In this document: positions 34,118 through 43,348 of the stretch, piece by piece | How the letters are laid out: each line of letters opens with the position of its first letter | Numbering within the stretch: the stretch's first letter is position 1 | NCBI RefSeq assembly: GCF_005116655.2 | Contig: NZ_CP050698.1 | Span: forward strand, 4,053,501 to 4,117,500 | Direction of reading: 5' to 3' | Source of the DNA: Desulfosediminicola flagellatus | GTDB lineage: Bacteria; Desulfobacterota; Desulfobulbia; Desulfobulbales; Desulfocapsaceae | DNA: 64,000 nt | Translations under genes and position numbers: made by a program | Notes under the pieces: model-generated | Databases searched by the model: none | Told to the model about the DNA's origin: nothing | What the model saw: the letters and a program-made list of their open reading frames with translations, nothing else

Positions 34118-36547
34118 ATGGAAATTGTCGATCAATCAGGTGATGATGGAGCAGTTAATAAAGGATGTGATGCCAGATCAGAACTCCCGAATCGTATCCA
34201 GCGACTCAAGGAAGCATACCTGAAAGTCAAACCGAGCATTGTCATTGGTCGCGCTCTGGCTTTTACCGAGGTGACAAAACAACACCCTGAGTTAGCCAAC
34301 AATGTCAGAAGAGCATTGAGTTTCAAAAGGGCCTGCGAAACTGCACCGTTGCTGATACAAAATGAGGAACTCATTGTAGGTCACCCCTGCGGGAAACCTC
34401 GTGCAGGTTCCTTCTCGCCTGATATCGCCTGGAAATGGGTTCGTGACGAACTGGACACCATCGGAACACGATCTCAAGACCCGTATGAGGTCAGCGATAA
34501 CGACAAAAAGATCATGCGTGAAAAAATCTTCCCGTTTTGGGAAGGCAGGTCTCTCGATGAAGCGTGCGAAGAAATCTTTCGTCAAGAAGGGCTATGGGAG
34601 TTCTCCGCGGAAGCATGCGTAAGTGATTTAACCTATCATCATACGAGCGGAGGAGGAGATACCAGCCCTGGTTATGATATTATTCTCTTTAAAAAGGGAA
34701 TACGCGGCATCAAGGCTGAGGCAGAAGCTCATCTTACAGAGTTGGCAATAAATGATGCACTGAACACAAATAAAATCAATTTCTATCAGGCCACGATAAA
34801 AACCTGTGAAGGTGTCATCTCGTATGCCAACAGGCTTAGTGATTTCGCGTTGGAACTCGCTGCCCGGGAACAGGATCTCAATCGCAAAGCAGAACTGATA
34901 AAGATTGCTAAAATCAACGTCCGTGTACCGGCCAACCCACCAGAGAGTTTCCAGGAAGCTCTGCAAGCTATCTGGACTATCCAGTCGTTGTTCCTGTTAG
35001 AGGAAAATCAGTGTAGCACATCCCTCGGACGCCTCGACCAATACCTGTTCCCTCTCTATGAAGCGGATATACAAGCTGGCATTATCGATAAAGACCAAGC
35101 CCTTGAACTGATGAGCTGTTTTATCATCAAGTGTTCAGAGATGGTCTGGTATACACCCGGAGGTACCGCAAAATATTTTGCAGGGTATATGCCATTCATT
35201 AACATGTGTGTCGGCGGGTTGAAGCGAGAAGGTGGTGATGGTACTAATGATCTGACCTATCTGATAATGGACGCTGTCCGAAAAGTTGGTGTTTATCAGC
35301 CTTCCCTTGCCTGTCGAATTCATAACCAATCCCCACAAAAGTACCTGAAAAAGATTGTGGAAGTCGTCAAGGCTGGCGGAGGCATGCCTGCCTGCCACTT
35401 CGACGATGCACACATCAAAATGATGCTGCGTAAAGGATTCGATTTCGATGATGCCCGCGATTACTGCCTTATGGGTTGTGTTGAGCCACAGAAATCAGGG
35501 CGAATTCACCAGTGGACAGCAGGTGGATTTACCCAATGGCCCATCGCAATTGAATTTGTTTTCAATCGCGGCGTATTAAAGTCATATGGCAGCAAACAGG
35601 GAATAGATACCGGAGAACTGGAGAGCCTTTCGACCTACGAAGAGTTTGCAGCAGCCGTCAAAAAGCAGCTTGATTACATCATGGAACTCACCGCAAAAGG
35701 AACGGTAATCAACCAGCGCCTTGTTAGAGACATGACTCCAACGCCATACATGTCCCTCTTCGTTGATGGTTGCATGCAGAGCGGAAAAGACGTCACCGCC
35801 GGTGGTGCGGTGCTCTATGAAGGGCCGGGTACCATCTTTGCCGGTCTGGGAACCTATACAGACAGTATGGCTGCCATAAAAAGGCTGGTTTTCGATGAGA
35901 AGAAATACACTCTTACGGAAATAAAGAACGCTCTTGATGCTAACTGGCAAGGTTATGAAGAAATGCGAAGGGAATGTCTCAATGCGCCCAAATTCGGCAA
36001 TGATGATGACTACGCTGATCATATTGCCGCCGATGTGATCGATTACACCGAAAAAACGATTAATCAGCACCAATCACTCTATGCACGAATGATCCATGGC
36101 ACCTTATCTCAATCGTTCAACACTCCTCTTGGAGAAATGGTCAGTGCTACTCCAAACGGTCGGCTATCCGGAACTCCGCTGTCAGATGGAATGAGTCCAT
36201 CACAAGGTGCCGACACTAAAGGACCTACCGCAATCATCAAATCGATTGGTAAACTCAATGTTGAATCAATGAGTCTCGGCATGTCACATAACTTTAAACT
36301 GCTGCACGGAACTCTGGAGACTCCTGAAGGAGAAAATGGGTTAATAGCACTGCTTCGCACGGCCTCAATTCTTGGAAATGCGCAGATGCAGTTCAACTAC
36401 ATCGATAACGAAACCCTCAAACTCGCCCAGGAGAACCCAGAGGAATATCGTGACCTCATGATGCGTGTAGCCGGCTACAGCGCCTTCTTTGTTGAACTGT
36501 GCAAAGACGTACAAGATGAGATCATCAGCCGTACAATGTTGAACTAA
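34118..36547 (+). CDS. cutC: Choline trimethylamine-lyase CutC (glycyl-radical enzyme)
   Basis: Glycyl-radical enzyme that splits choline into trimethylamine and acetaldehyde. The active site DYCLMGCVEPQKSGRIHQWT holds Cys454, Glu456 and Thr467. The radical loop RVAGYSAFF holds Gly786. The Cys-to-Gly distance (332) equals that I recall for Desulfovibrio alaskensis CutC (489 to 821), and by the same offset Tyr173, Asp181 and Phe360 match Tyr208, Asp216 and Phe395, which contact choline. One aromatic residue differs: Phe471 where I recall Tyr506. AGGGAG precedes the ATG. The 809 residues fit the short CutC class. The activating enzyme CutD and microcompartment genes, normally adjacent, are absent here. 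A terminator-like hairpin follows, then a two-component system. Confidence 0.88.
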   Translation: MEIVDQSGDDGAVNKGCDARSELPNRIQRLKEAYLKVKPSIVIGRALAFTEVTKQHPELANNVRRALSFKRACETAPLLIQNEELIVGHPCGKPRAGSFSPDIAWKWVRDELDTIGTRSQDPYEVSDNDKKIMREKIFPFWEGRSLDEACEEIFRQEGLWEFSAEACVSDLTYHHTSGGGDTSPGYDIILFKKGIRGIKAEAEAHLTELAINDALNTNKINFYQATIKTCEGVISYANRLSDFALELAAREQDLNRKAELIKIAKINVRVPANPPESFQEALQAIWTIQSLFLLEENQCSTSLGRLDQYLFPLYEADIQAGIIDKDQALELMSCFIIKCSEMVWYTPGGTAKYFAGYMPFINMCVGGLKREGGDGTNDLTYLIMDAVRKVGVYQPSLACRIHNQSPQKYLKKIVEVVKAGGGMPACHFDDAHIKMMLRKGFDFDDARDYCLMGCVEPQKSGRIHQWTAGGFTQWPIAIEFVFNRGVLKSYGSKQGIDTGELESLSTYEEFAAAVKKQLDYIMELTAKGTVINQRLVRDMTPTPYMSLFVDGCMQSGKDVTAGGAVLYEGPGTIFAGLGTYTDSMAAIKRLVFDEKKYTLTEIKNALDANWQGYEEMRRECLNAPKFGNDDDYADHIAADVIDYTEKTINQHQSLYARMIHGTLSQSFNTPLGEMVSATPNGRLSGTPLSDGMSPSQGADTKGPTAIIKSIGKLNVESMSLGMSHNFKLLHGTLETPEGENGLIALLRTASILGNAQMQFNYIDNETLKLAQENPEEYRDLMMRVAGYSAFFVELCKDVQDEIISRTMLN

Positions 36548-36570
36548 CCCCATTTCGTATAGCATTATGT

Positions 36571-36606
36571 CCCTTGTTAAATGGAAATATATCCATTTAA
36601 CAAGGG
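36571..36606 (+). terminator. Terminator-like hairpin after cutC
   Basis: A perfect 15-bp stem (CCCTTGTTAAATGGA and its complement, 6-base loop) is followed by an A/T-rich tract (AATATTTTATAATATTT). It lies 24 bases after the cutC stop and before the sensor kinase gene. Confidence 0.65.
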
Positions 36607-36680
36607 AATATTTTATAATATTTCACATATACAACAGGAGTAACTATAGTAGACAGACATTCATCACTTCGGGATAATGC

Positions 36681-38069
36681 ATGATCTGGAACTTCATACT
36701 TTACCAACTATACGGTCTCGCTTTTTTCACTATCGGTGTTGCTATCCTTTCAAGGGACACCCGTCTGAGTGAGCTTGGGATCGCAAGAATACTCTGGTTG
36801 GTAGCAGTCTTTGGTATTATCCACGGTTTTCACGAATGGCTTGAGTTACTGGAACAACTCTACCCTGATGTTATCTCCCCTGGTTTTTCTCTATTTCGTC
36901 TGCTGCTGGTGAGTAGCTCTTTTCTCTTCCTTCTCTTCTTTGGCATTTTCCTGAACATAATATCCCTGCAGGGAGATCAAGCCCTCAACACCACTCCAAA
37001 GGTTGCAAAAATCATAATCGGAATTGCAGCAACTGCACTGATACTACTCGCCATCTCCATTGATCTTAAAGGTGGAACTGATATTAACGTCAGACGAATG
37101 GTAGCATTCCCGGGTGGATTGCTCTCAGGTATCGGCCTTATTTTTTATTCACGGACTGTTAAGCCCTTCTCAAAAAAGGTAGCAGCCAATTTTATTTTTG
37201 CTGGCGTATTCATGATCTGCTATGCAGTTTTCACAGGGATCATCCCTTCCGATTATGTCATTCCCGGATTTGATATCCAGATAATCATGTTAAGAGGCGG
37301 TTGTGCCTTCCTGATTATGTTCTTCACCATAAAAGCTCTTTCGGTGTTCAGTCTTGAACAGAGAAAACTCATCGATGAACAACTACAGCGCTTTGCTCAG
37401 TCAGAGAAACTGACATCAATGGGAATCCTGGCGGCAGGAATTGCGCACGAAATCAATAATCCTCTCACTAATGCCTCGCTGAATCTTGAAATGTTAAAGG
37501 ATTTGGTTAGCGGTGAAGAGAGAGTCGATCGGAAATTAGAATCCATTGACCGCAACATCATGCGAGCTTCCACCATTGCCAAGGAATTACTTCACTTCTC
37601 AAGAGAAAAAGAAACATCTTGTGAGTCCTTAAACATCAACGAGGTGATCAGGAGCAGCTATAACCTGATAAAAAATCAGCAACTGAGTTCCATAATCACC
37701 CTGCAACTCAGTAAAACTCCTGATATCATGGGGATTCCATACAAGCTTGAAGAGGTATTTATCAACCTTATGATGAACAGTATTGATGCCTGTGAAGAGG
37801 GGGATTTTATAGAAATCGAAACGTTTCAGCGCTCAAATCAGGTTATAGTGGAGATAACAGATACCGGTCATGGCATAGACGCCGATCATATCATGCAGGT
37901 ATTTGATCCCTTTTTCACTACCAAGGAGATCGGCAAAGGTACGGGACTCGGCCTGTCTGTGTGCTACAACATAATAAAACAGCATCGCGGGGATATTTCT
38001 CTGGTCAGCAGTGAGCACGGCGGTGCAGTTGTTACCATTACATTTCCAGTGGCAGAAAATTATGAATGA
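36681..38069 (+). CDS. Seven-helix membrane sensor histidine kinase
   Basis: The first 225 residues form seven hydrophobic helices with short loops, a membrane-embedded sensor with no large periplasmic domain. A HisKA domain with His256 (AGIAHEINNPLT) and a HATPase domain (ITDTGHGID, GKGTGLGLSVCYNII) follow. The N-terminal bundle resembles sensors that detect membrane state, lipids or hydrophobic ligands, but the ligand is unknown. The gene overlaps its response regulator by 8 bases. Placed right after cutC and before the haem protein, it may control either or both. Confidence 0.9.
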   Translation: MIWNFILYQLYGLAFFTIGVAILSRDTRLSELGIARILWLVAVFGIIHGFHEWLELLEQLYPDVISPGFSLFRLLLVSSSFLFLLFFGIFLNIISLQGDQALNTTPKVAKIIIGIAATALILLAISIDLKGGTDINVRRMVAFPGGLLSGIGLIFYSRTVKPFSKKVAANFIFAGVFMICYAVFTGIIPSDYVIPGFDIQIIMLRGGCAFLIMFFTIKALSVFSLEQRKLIDEQLQRFAQSEKLTSMGILAAGIAHEINNPLTNASLNLEMLKDLVSGEERVDRKLESIDRNIMRASTIAKELLHFSREKETSCESLNINEVIRSSYNLIKNQQLSSIITLQLSKTPDIMGIPYKLEEVFINLMMNSIDACEEGDFIEIETFQRSNQVIVEITDTGHGIDADHIMQVFDPFFTTKEIGKGTGLGLSVCYNIIKQHRGDISLVSSEHGGAVVTITFPVAENYE

Positions 38070-38712
38070 AACAATTTGTGTCATCGATGATGATCAGGAC
38101 CTCCGTGAGTCCATTTCAGAGATACTTGAGGCTAATGGCTTCAGAGTCATTTCTTTTGAGAACGCTGAAGCTGCCCTTTTGGAATTTCAATCTCACGTCC
38201 CATCTTTGGCTATCGTGGATAACATGATGCCCGGAATGGGAGGTATGGCATTTATTCCTATCCTGAAAAAAGAACACCCTCAAGTGAAAATTGTCATGAT
38301 CACTGCGTTTTCGACAGTTGAAAATGCCGTCTCCGCAATGAGAATCGGGGTAGATGATTATCTGGCCAAACCGTTTAAAAGAGATGATCTCCTGGTCACT
38401 GTTCGACGTAATCTTGAGGAGCTGAAATTCGAACAGCAGTTGGCAGCACCAGGTATTGATAATGCCCTTTCCTGTCTGTCAAACCAGATAAGAAGACAAA
38501 TCCTGATGCTGTTATCAAGTAAAGGAAAGATGAAGTTTATGGATATTACCCGCCACCTAAAAATCAGTGACCACACAAAGGTAAATTTTCATCTTAAAAA
38601 CCTCAAAATGAACCATCTGGTCTCTCACGACAAAGAAAAATTTTACGGCATAACCCTTCAAGGCAATAAAATGATTGATTGCCTATCGATGCTTTCCAAA
38701 AATATTTCATAA
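38062..38712 (+). CDS. Response regulator with ArsR-like winged-helix output
   Basis: The receiver domain (1-120, phospho-acceptor Asp53 in IVDNMMPGMGG, conserved Lys in LAKPF) is joined to an ArsR-like winged helix (about 135-210: LSNQIRRQILMLLSSKGKMK, DITRHLKISDHTKVNFHLKN). This output is much less common than OmpR, NarL or NtrC types. The ATG at 38062 overlaps the kinase stop; a longer upstream frame is not needed. An 18-bp palindrome lies 26 bases downstream, before the haem-protein gene, and is a natural candidate binding site. Confidence 0.88.
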   Translation: MNETICVIDDDQDLRESISEILEANGFRVISFENAEAALLEFQSHVPSLAIVDNMMPGMGGMAFIPILKKEHPQVKIVMITAFSTVENAVSAMRIGVDDYLAKPFKRDDLLVTVRRNLEELKFEQQLAAPGIDNALSCLSNQIRRQILMLLSSKGKMKFMDITRHLKISDHTKVNFHLKNLKMNHLVSHDKEKFYGITLQGNKMIDCLSMLSKNIS

Positions 38713-38737
38713 ATGATCAATACTATAACTATGTACT

Positions 38738-38755
38738 TGTGAACTCCAGTTCACA
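38738..38755. promoter_or_regulatory. Palindromic operator candidate
   Basis: TGTGAACT-CC-AGTTCACA is a perfect 8+8 inverted repeat between the response-regulator stop and the haem-protein gene. The spacing between TGTGA and TCACA is 8, not the 6 of CRP, so the local regulator is the better guess. Confidence 0.5.
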
Positions 38756-38869
38756 GAAATGCTCTCCTTGTGTGTTAGCTTTATCTTGAGATCTTGCCTT
38801 CCAGCCCCTACAATAATAATGCAACAGTAATTACGAGAATGGTTTGTCAATCTCAGACAGGAGAAGATC

Positions 38870-39898
38870 ATGAAAAATTTAGGGCTTATTACCGTAGCAG
38901 GAATGGTTGCTTTTGCCACTTCAGCCATCGCAGCTGATCAGACACTCATCAGCACCAGAGCAAGCTCAGCTATTGTCCTTGATGGCATGGCAGACAAGGC
39001 CTGGGATGGTGCAAAAGGGATTACTGTAAAAGTCGATGAGCTTCCTTATGAGCCGAATAACGGTTACAAAGGAATGCAGGCTACCGACGTCACAATCAAA
39101 TCCCTCTATGATGACAACTATGTCTACTTTCTATTTACCTACAAAGATCCAACAAAAAGCCTTGAGCGTTTCCCTTGGGTAAAACAGGCGGATGGAAGCT
39201 GGAAGAAACTCTCCAATAAAGACGATACCGGACACGACAATACCTATTATGAAGATAAGTTTGCAGTGTTTTGGAATATCAATACAAAAGGATTCGAGGA
39301 AGACGGTTGTATGATTGCCTGTCACCTCAATGAGCCTGGAGATACCTCTGCCGGACGTAAATATACAGAGTCTGCAGACCAGACCATCGATATGTGGCAC
39401 GCAAAATATGTTCGCTCTTTACCGATGGGAATGTGGGATGACCAATATGTCGACAACAACACCGATCCAAAAAAGAATGCAGGGTGGGGAAGAAAAGGTG
39501 ATACCGGCAAAGGCGGTTACTCAAATAACGACAGCGCCGACAAATCCAAACCAGCATTCATGAATCTTAACCCAACCGCAGATGAAATGTATTACGTCAT
39601 TCCGAGTAAAAAGGTTCCATTTGTTGACAACTTCAAAGCTGGTGATGTCGTTCCCGGTATCAGCATTGCACCAATGATGGGCGGTCGTGCAGATATTCTT
39701 TCACGGAATGAATATAAAGACGGTGTGTGGACACTCGAAGTAATGCGATCACTCAAAACTGAAGGTGAAAATGCAGATACTCAGGATGTTCAGTTCACCG
39801 ACATGTCTAAGAGTTACCCATTTGGTATTGCTGTGTTCGATAACTCTCAGATCAACCATCTTTTCCATACTGAAACACTTCAATTGCAATTCAAATAA
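38870..39898 (+). CDS. Ethylbenzene-dehydrogenase-type (EB_dh) periplasmic haem-binding protein
   Basis: Exported protein with signal peptide MKNLGLITVAGMVAFATSAI (cleavage near IAA-D). It has one large EB_dh domain, the fold of the haem-binding gamma subunit of ethylbenzene dehydrogenase and related periplasmic cytochromes; start of the mature part: LISTRASSAIVLDGMADKAW. An unusual Cys147-x3-Cys151-His152 (EDGCMIACHLNE) could hold a covalent haem with a widened CX3CH motif, or bind a metal. CAGGAGAAG precedes the ATG. It is likely an electron carrier for a periplasmic redox enzyme. A clear terminator follows, so it is probably a single-gene unit controlled through the upstream palindrome. 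Confidence 0.8.
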   Translation: MKNLGLITVAGMVAFATSAIAADQTLISTRASSAIVLDGMADKAWDGAKGITVKVDELPYEPNNGYKGMQATDVTIKSLYDDNYVYFLFTYKDPTKSLERFPWVKQADGSWKKLSNKDDTGHDNTYYEDKFAVFWNINTKGFEEDGCMIACHLNEPGDTSAGRKYTESADQTIDMWHAKYVRSLPMGMWDDQYVDNNTDPKKNAGWGRKGDTGKGGYSNNDSADKSKPAFMNLNPTADEMYYVIPSKKVPFVDNFKAGDVVPGISIAPMMGGRADILSRNEYKDGVWTLEVMRSLKTEGENADTQDVQFTDMSKSYPFGIAVFDNSQINHLFHTETLQLQFK

Positions 39899-39923
39899 AA
39901 TCAATTGAATGTTTTTAATCACC

Positions 39924-39965
39924 AGGCAGATCTCGTTAGATAAACGGGATCTGCCTTTTTTATTT
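39924..39965 (+). terminator. Rho-independent terminator
   Basis: A 14-bp stem (AGGCAGATCTCGTT with AACGGGATCTGCCT, one G-T pair) is followed by TTTTTTATTTT. It ends the EB_dh transcript and faces the converging MFS gene. Confidence 0.88.
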
Positions 39966-40026
39966 TAGGAATACAATAATTACAGCAATTACCTTCTCTC
40001 CCCTGCATGTCGACACCAAAGAGCAA

Positions 40027-41190
40027 TCACGGCATTTTCAATGAAAACAATTTATTGATTGCCAACCAGCTGAGCGCAGTGACAGTAGCCGAGCAAACAC
40101 CCAGCAAACCTATAAGCTGAATACTATCCTTCCAGCCAAGTGATATAAACCACATCGAGCATGCGCCAGTCATAAAGAAGACAAAAACCATAAACGATGA
40201 GGCAGCACCTACATCCTGCTCGACCTGCTCGAGTAAAAGGTTGTTGCCCGGCGGCCTTCCAAATGCGAAAAAGAAGGTGAGGAACCACATTGGTACAGCC
40301 AACCTTAATGGCTGCGGAATGGTTGAGAATATCATTGGTATAGCAGACAACAACACGCCGATATAACTGATCGGAAGCAGACGTGTAAGTTTTACCTTCC
40401 TGGCAATTCGTGAAAAGACCAGGGGCGCTAACATAAATGCCGAAGCATTACAGGCAAAGAAGTATCCATACTCTCGTTCTGAATATCCCAAAATACTGAT
40501 ATAGATATCTGAAGATACAGCAATAAAGGCAAAAAACGGAATCCCGATACAGGCTAAAGCCAGGGTAAGCAGTAAGAACGGTGTGTTTCTAACCAGCCGG
40601 CCATAACTTCTGAACACCCTGCGTAACGGCTCTGTACTCAACTCCTGCAGCGACTCGTTCATCATCCATACACCAACCGCGGCAACAAGGCCGAGTACAG
40701 CTTGAAGCACGAATACCCAACGCCATGAATGTGACTCAATGATCCAGCCACCGATAATAGGAGCTATCATCGGGGCAGCGGCTACAATTACGCCAAGCTG
40801 AAGGAAAATACGTTGACGCAGGTTACCTTCAAACGTGTCCTTACAGATAGCAAAGGCAATTGAAGAGGCACTGGCAGCCCCGGCACCCTGCATCACTCTG
40901 GCAATAATCAGATAGTACACGTTATCTGAAACGGCGCAGAGCAAGCTGGCAATCACATAAAGACCGAGGCCTATAAGTAAAGGAGGACGTCTGCCATAAC
41001 GATCAGACATAGGCCCATAGACCAGCAAGAATCCGCAATAGGTAATAAAAAAACCAATCAGGGTCAGATTAACTGTTGCCAGAGGCATTTGCCACGACTT
41101 GACCAGCAGTGGAATAGCGGCCAGATACATATCAGTGGAAAGCGGAGGAAAGGCAGCAAGGAGGGCAAGTAAAGCAATCATTTTTTTCAT
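40027..41190 (-). CDS. Bcr/CflA-family MFS drug exporter
   Basis: Twelve-helix major-facilitator efflux protein. The start at 41190 (MKKMIALLALLAAFPPLSTDMYLAAIP) matches the Bcr/CflA N terminus; a longer frame to 41295 adds an unlikely leader. The motif A loop reads GPMSDRYGRRPPLLIGLGLY, typical of drug-proton antiporters, and RVMQGAGAASASS is the family's helix-4/5 signature. It stands alone between two unrelated operons. The substrate cannot be told from the sequence. Confidence 0.88.
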   Translation of the reverse strand: MKKMIALLALLAAFPPLSTDMYLAAIPLLVKSWQMPLATVNLTLIGFFITYCGFLLVYGPMSDRYGRRPPLLIGLGLYVIASLLCAVSDNVYYLIIARVMQGAGAASASSIAFAICKDTFEGNLRQRIFLQLGVIVAAAPMIAPIIGGWIIESHSWRWVFVLQAVLGLVAAVGVWMMNESLQELSTEPLRRVFRSYGRLVRNTPFLLLTLALACIGIPFFAFIAVSSDIYISILGYSEREYGYFFACNASAFMLAPLVFSRIARKVKLTRLLPISYIGVLLSAIPMIFSTIPQPLRLAVPMWFLTFFFAFGRPPGNNLLLEQVEQDVGAASSFMVFVFFMTGACSMWFISLGWKDSIQLIGLLGVCSATVTALSWLAINKLFSLKMP

Positions 41191-41464
41191 AAAGCGGACG
41201 CACTTCACCACAGACAGTTCTACAGGAAGAAAAGCATATGTGGGGGAATATTTTTTAAGAGAGTACAGCTTGAAGATTGTGACTAATACAACCATAGGTG
41301 AAACATCAGATCTTCATAGTTTGCTGGTAGTACCAGCATCAACCTCAAATGGCATAGTAGCCATTTCGCTGTCAGCGCGCAACGTCTATGAAATAGTGAT
41401 AAGAATTTTTTCTATCTTTAGTCCCTTCTATACCAATTATCTGGTTTTGAATATCAACGCGTAC

Positions 41465-41509
41465 AGGGTCAGAGCAAAAATATAACAATCGACATTTCAC
41501 TCTGACCCT
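41465..41509. repeat. REP-like inverted repeat
   Basis: AGGGTCAGAG and its exact complement CTCTGACCCT frame a 25-base loop. GGGTCAGAG-type ends recur around REP-associated (IS200-like) transposases in many proteobacteria, so this may be a mobile repeat; no transposase is adjacent. The rest of 41296-41588 holds nothing recognisable. Confidence 0.45.
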
Positions 41510-41588
41510 ATTGCCCTTGCGTTTCCAATTTACCTGATATTTGGAGAAGGGTTGCAGGAATATATCTTCAGTGAGAGCATCGTACGTA

Positions 41589-42872
41589 TCACATAAGATT
41601 GAAAAAGGCAGGGATGAAGAGAGACAGCTGCGGAAATGCAATAACCACAACAAGTGCAACCAGCATGGCAAGCACCATCGGCCAGACAGCCATAAATGTC
41701 TGCTCAAGTCTGATATTGGCCAACTGTGTTGTAACATACAGATTCACCGCAACCGGTGGTGTAAACTGACCAATTGCCAGGTTCAGGGTCATAACCACAC
41801 CGAACCAGACAGGATCCCAGCCGAAATGGCTCATAATCGGCAGGAAAATCGGCAGAAATATATAGAAGATTGAGATAGCATCAATCAACATTCCGCCAAT
41901 AAAGATCAGGAGCTGGATAAGAACCAGAACGACCCATTCATTGGAACTTACTCCCATCAGCATTTCAGCAAGGGTATCAAGAATACCAACTGTCGAACCA
42001 GCCCAGGAAAAGAGCCCGGCAAAGGCAACAATCAGCATAACTATGGCGGATGCCTCGCTTGCTTCAACCAGAATATTATAGGCTGTACGCAGCGTAAGGC
42101 TACGGTAGATGATAAACCCGAGAAACAGGCTGTAAAAAACTGCGACAACAGCCGCCTCGGTGGGTGTGAAGATACCTCCGTAAAGACCACCAAGGATGAT
42201 TACCGGAGCGAGCAGCCCCCAGAACGCCTCGGTAAACGCCTTCCACAGCGACTCCTTCTCAGCACTGTCATCAGTAATAGAACCATATCCCTTTTTCCTG
42301 GCTATCCAGATAGCCGGAATCAGCAGTGACATACCGGCCAGAAATCCCGGGATAGCACCTGCTGCAAAAAGTGCAGGAACTGAGGTGTTGGTAATCGCCC
42401 CATAGATAATAAGAGCAATGCTTGGCGGTACGATAATGGCTGTCGAACCAGCTGCTGCAATGAGCGCGGCGCTATAGCCCCTGCTATACCCCTGGGCATA
42501 CATTGCAGGGATTAATATTGCTCCGATAGCTGCAGAGTCTGCAGGGCCGGACCCGGATACTCCACCGAAAAATACACAGACACCGATAGCAACAATTGCA
42601 AGCCCACCCCGCCGCCTGCCAACCAGAAGATTGGCGAAGTGGATTATTCTCTTTGAGATACCGCAACGTTCAAGAATGAATCCGGCCAAAATAAAAAGCG
42701 GAATCGCGAGCAGCGGAAATTTCGCAACTCCCGCAAAGAAATTTGGCGCGATAACCGGTGTGCCCAGATCAGCTGCCCAGATAACGAAAAAGGTTGGAAC
42801 ACCAATAGCAGTGGCTATAGGAGCACCGAGCAGCAGAAGAAGGAAAAATCCGAGAAAGAGGACAATACCCAT
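41589..42872 (-). CDS. dctM: TRAP transporter large permease DctM (second system)
   Basis: Large TRAP membrane subunit of 427 residues with about twelve helices. The DctM signatures are GVCVFFGGVSGSGPADSAAI and IIVPPSIALIIYGAITNTSV. It overlaps the dctQ stop by one base, and P-Q-M order is kept. It is distinct from the first DctPQM set at 6.9-9.8 kb. Lying between an MFS exporter and a molybdoenzyme operon, its substrate is not indicated by context. Confidence 0.92.
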   Translation of the reverse strand: MGIVLFLGFFLLLLLGAPIATAIGVPTFFVIWAADLGTPVIAPNFFAGVAKFPLLAIPLFILAGFILERCGISKRIIHFANLLVGRRRGGLAIVAIGVCVFFGGVSGSGPADSAAIGAILIPAMYAQGYSRGYSAALIAAAGSTAIIVPPSIALIIYGAITNTSVPALFAAGAIPGFLAGMSLLIPAIWIARKKGYGSITDDSAEKESLWKAFTEAFWGLLAPVIILGGLYGGIFTPTEAAVVAVFYSLFLGFIIYRSLTLRTAYNILVEASEASAIVMLIVAFAGLFSWAGSTVGILDTLAEMLMGVSSNEWVVLVLIQLLIFIGGMLIDAISIFYIFLPIFLPIMSHFGWDPVWFGVVMTLNLAIGQFTPPVAVNLYVTTQLANIRLEQTFMAVWPMVLAMLVALVVVIAFPQLSLFIPAFFNLM

Positions 42873-43348
42873 CAGCCAGCCCTCCTGTTCTCTTTGATTG
42901 TCGCTTCAATAATACGAATGACAACGAGGCCGCAGCCAATCGGGATACATGTCGTGTAAATCCATTGTGGCAGATTTAACGACTCTGAGGTGATTTCGAG
43001 CAGACGTTCATCGAGCAACTGCATATACCCGAGATAACCAAGGGCAGCAAAGAGCCCGATACTCAGGGCCGAGATTGACAGATTAAATATTTTCTGGACT
43101 GGCAGAGAAAATTTATCCAGGAAAAACAGCATCCGTAAATGGGAACGCCGCCTGAATGCTGCGGCTGTTCCAAACATCGTCAGCCATACCAGAGAATTGA
43201 CTTCAAGCTCCTCGGTAAAGGCAAGCGGGTACTGAAACACATATCGGGTAATTACATTGGCAAAAGCCAGACAGGCCATGCAACACAAAAGGGATGCACC
43301 GAGCACTTCTTCAAAGTGCTCGATGATCCAGCGAAACTTAGACAACAC
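42872..43348 (-). CDS. dctQ: TRAP transporter small permease DctQ (second system)
   Basis: Four-helix small subunit (158 residues). The family pattern is YPLAFTEELEVNSLVWLTMF, with the Glu-Glu and Trp typical of DctQ. GGAGG lies close before the start (AAGGAGGTTCAGGTG). It sits between dctP (382 bases upstream, through a structured gap) and dctM. Confidence 0.9.
   Translation of the reverse strand: MLSKFRWIIEHFEEVLGASLLCCMACLAFANVITRYVFQYPLAFTEELEVNSLVWLTMFGTAAAFRRRSHLRMLFFLDKFSLPVQKIFNLSISALSIGLFAALGYLGYMQLLDERLLEITSESLNLPQWIYTTCIPIGCGLVVIRIIEATIKENRRAG

Noticed and set aside
34118..36547. Pyruvate formate-lyase or glycerol/diol dehydratase
   Set aside because: The GCVEP active site, the Cys-Gly distance and choline-contact residues fit CutC rather than these relatives.
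38738..38755. CRP/FNR-type site
   Set aside because: The half-sites TGTGA/TCACA are 8 apart instead of 6, and FNR half-sites are absent; kept as an unassigned operator.
41099..41485. 128-codon plus-strand ORF over the MFS gene start
   Set aside because: Mostly antisense to the MFS N terminus and promoter, with no start signal or recognisable domain.
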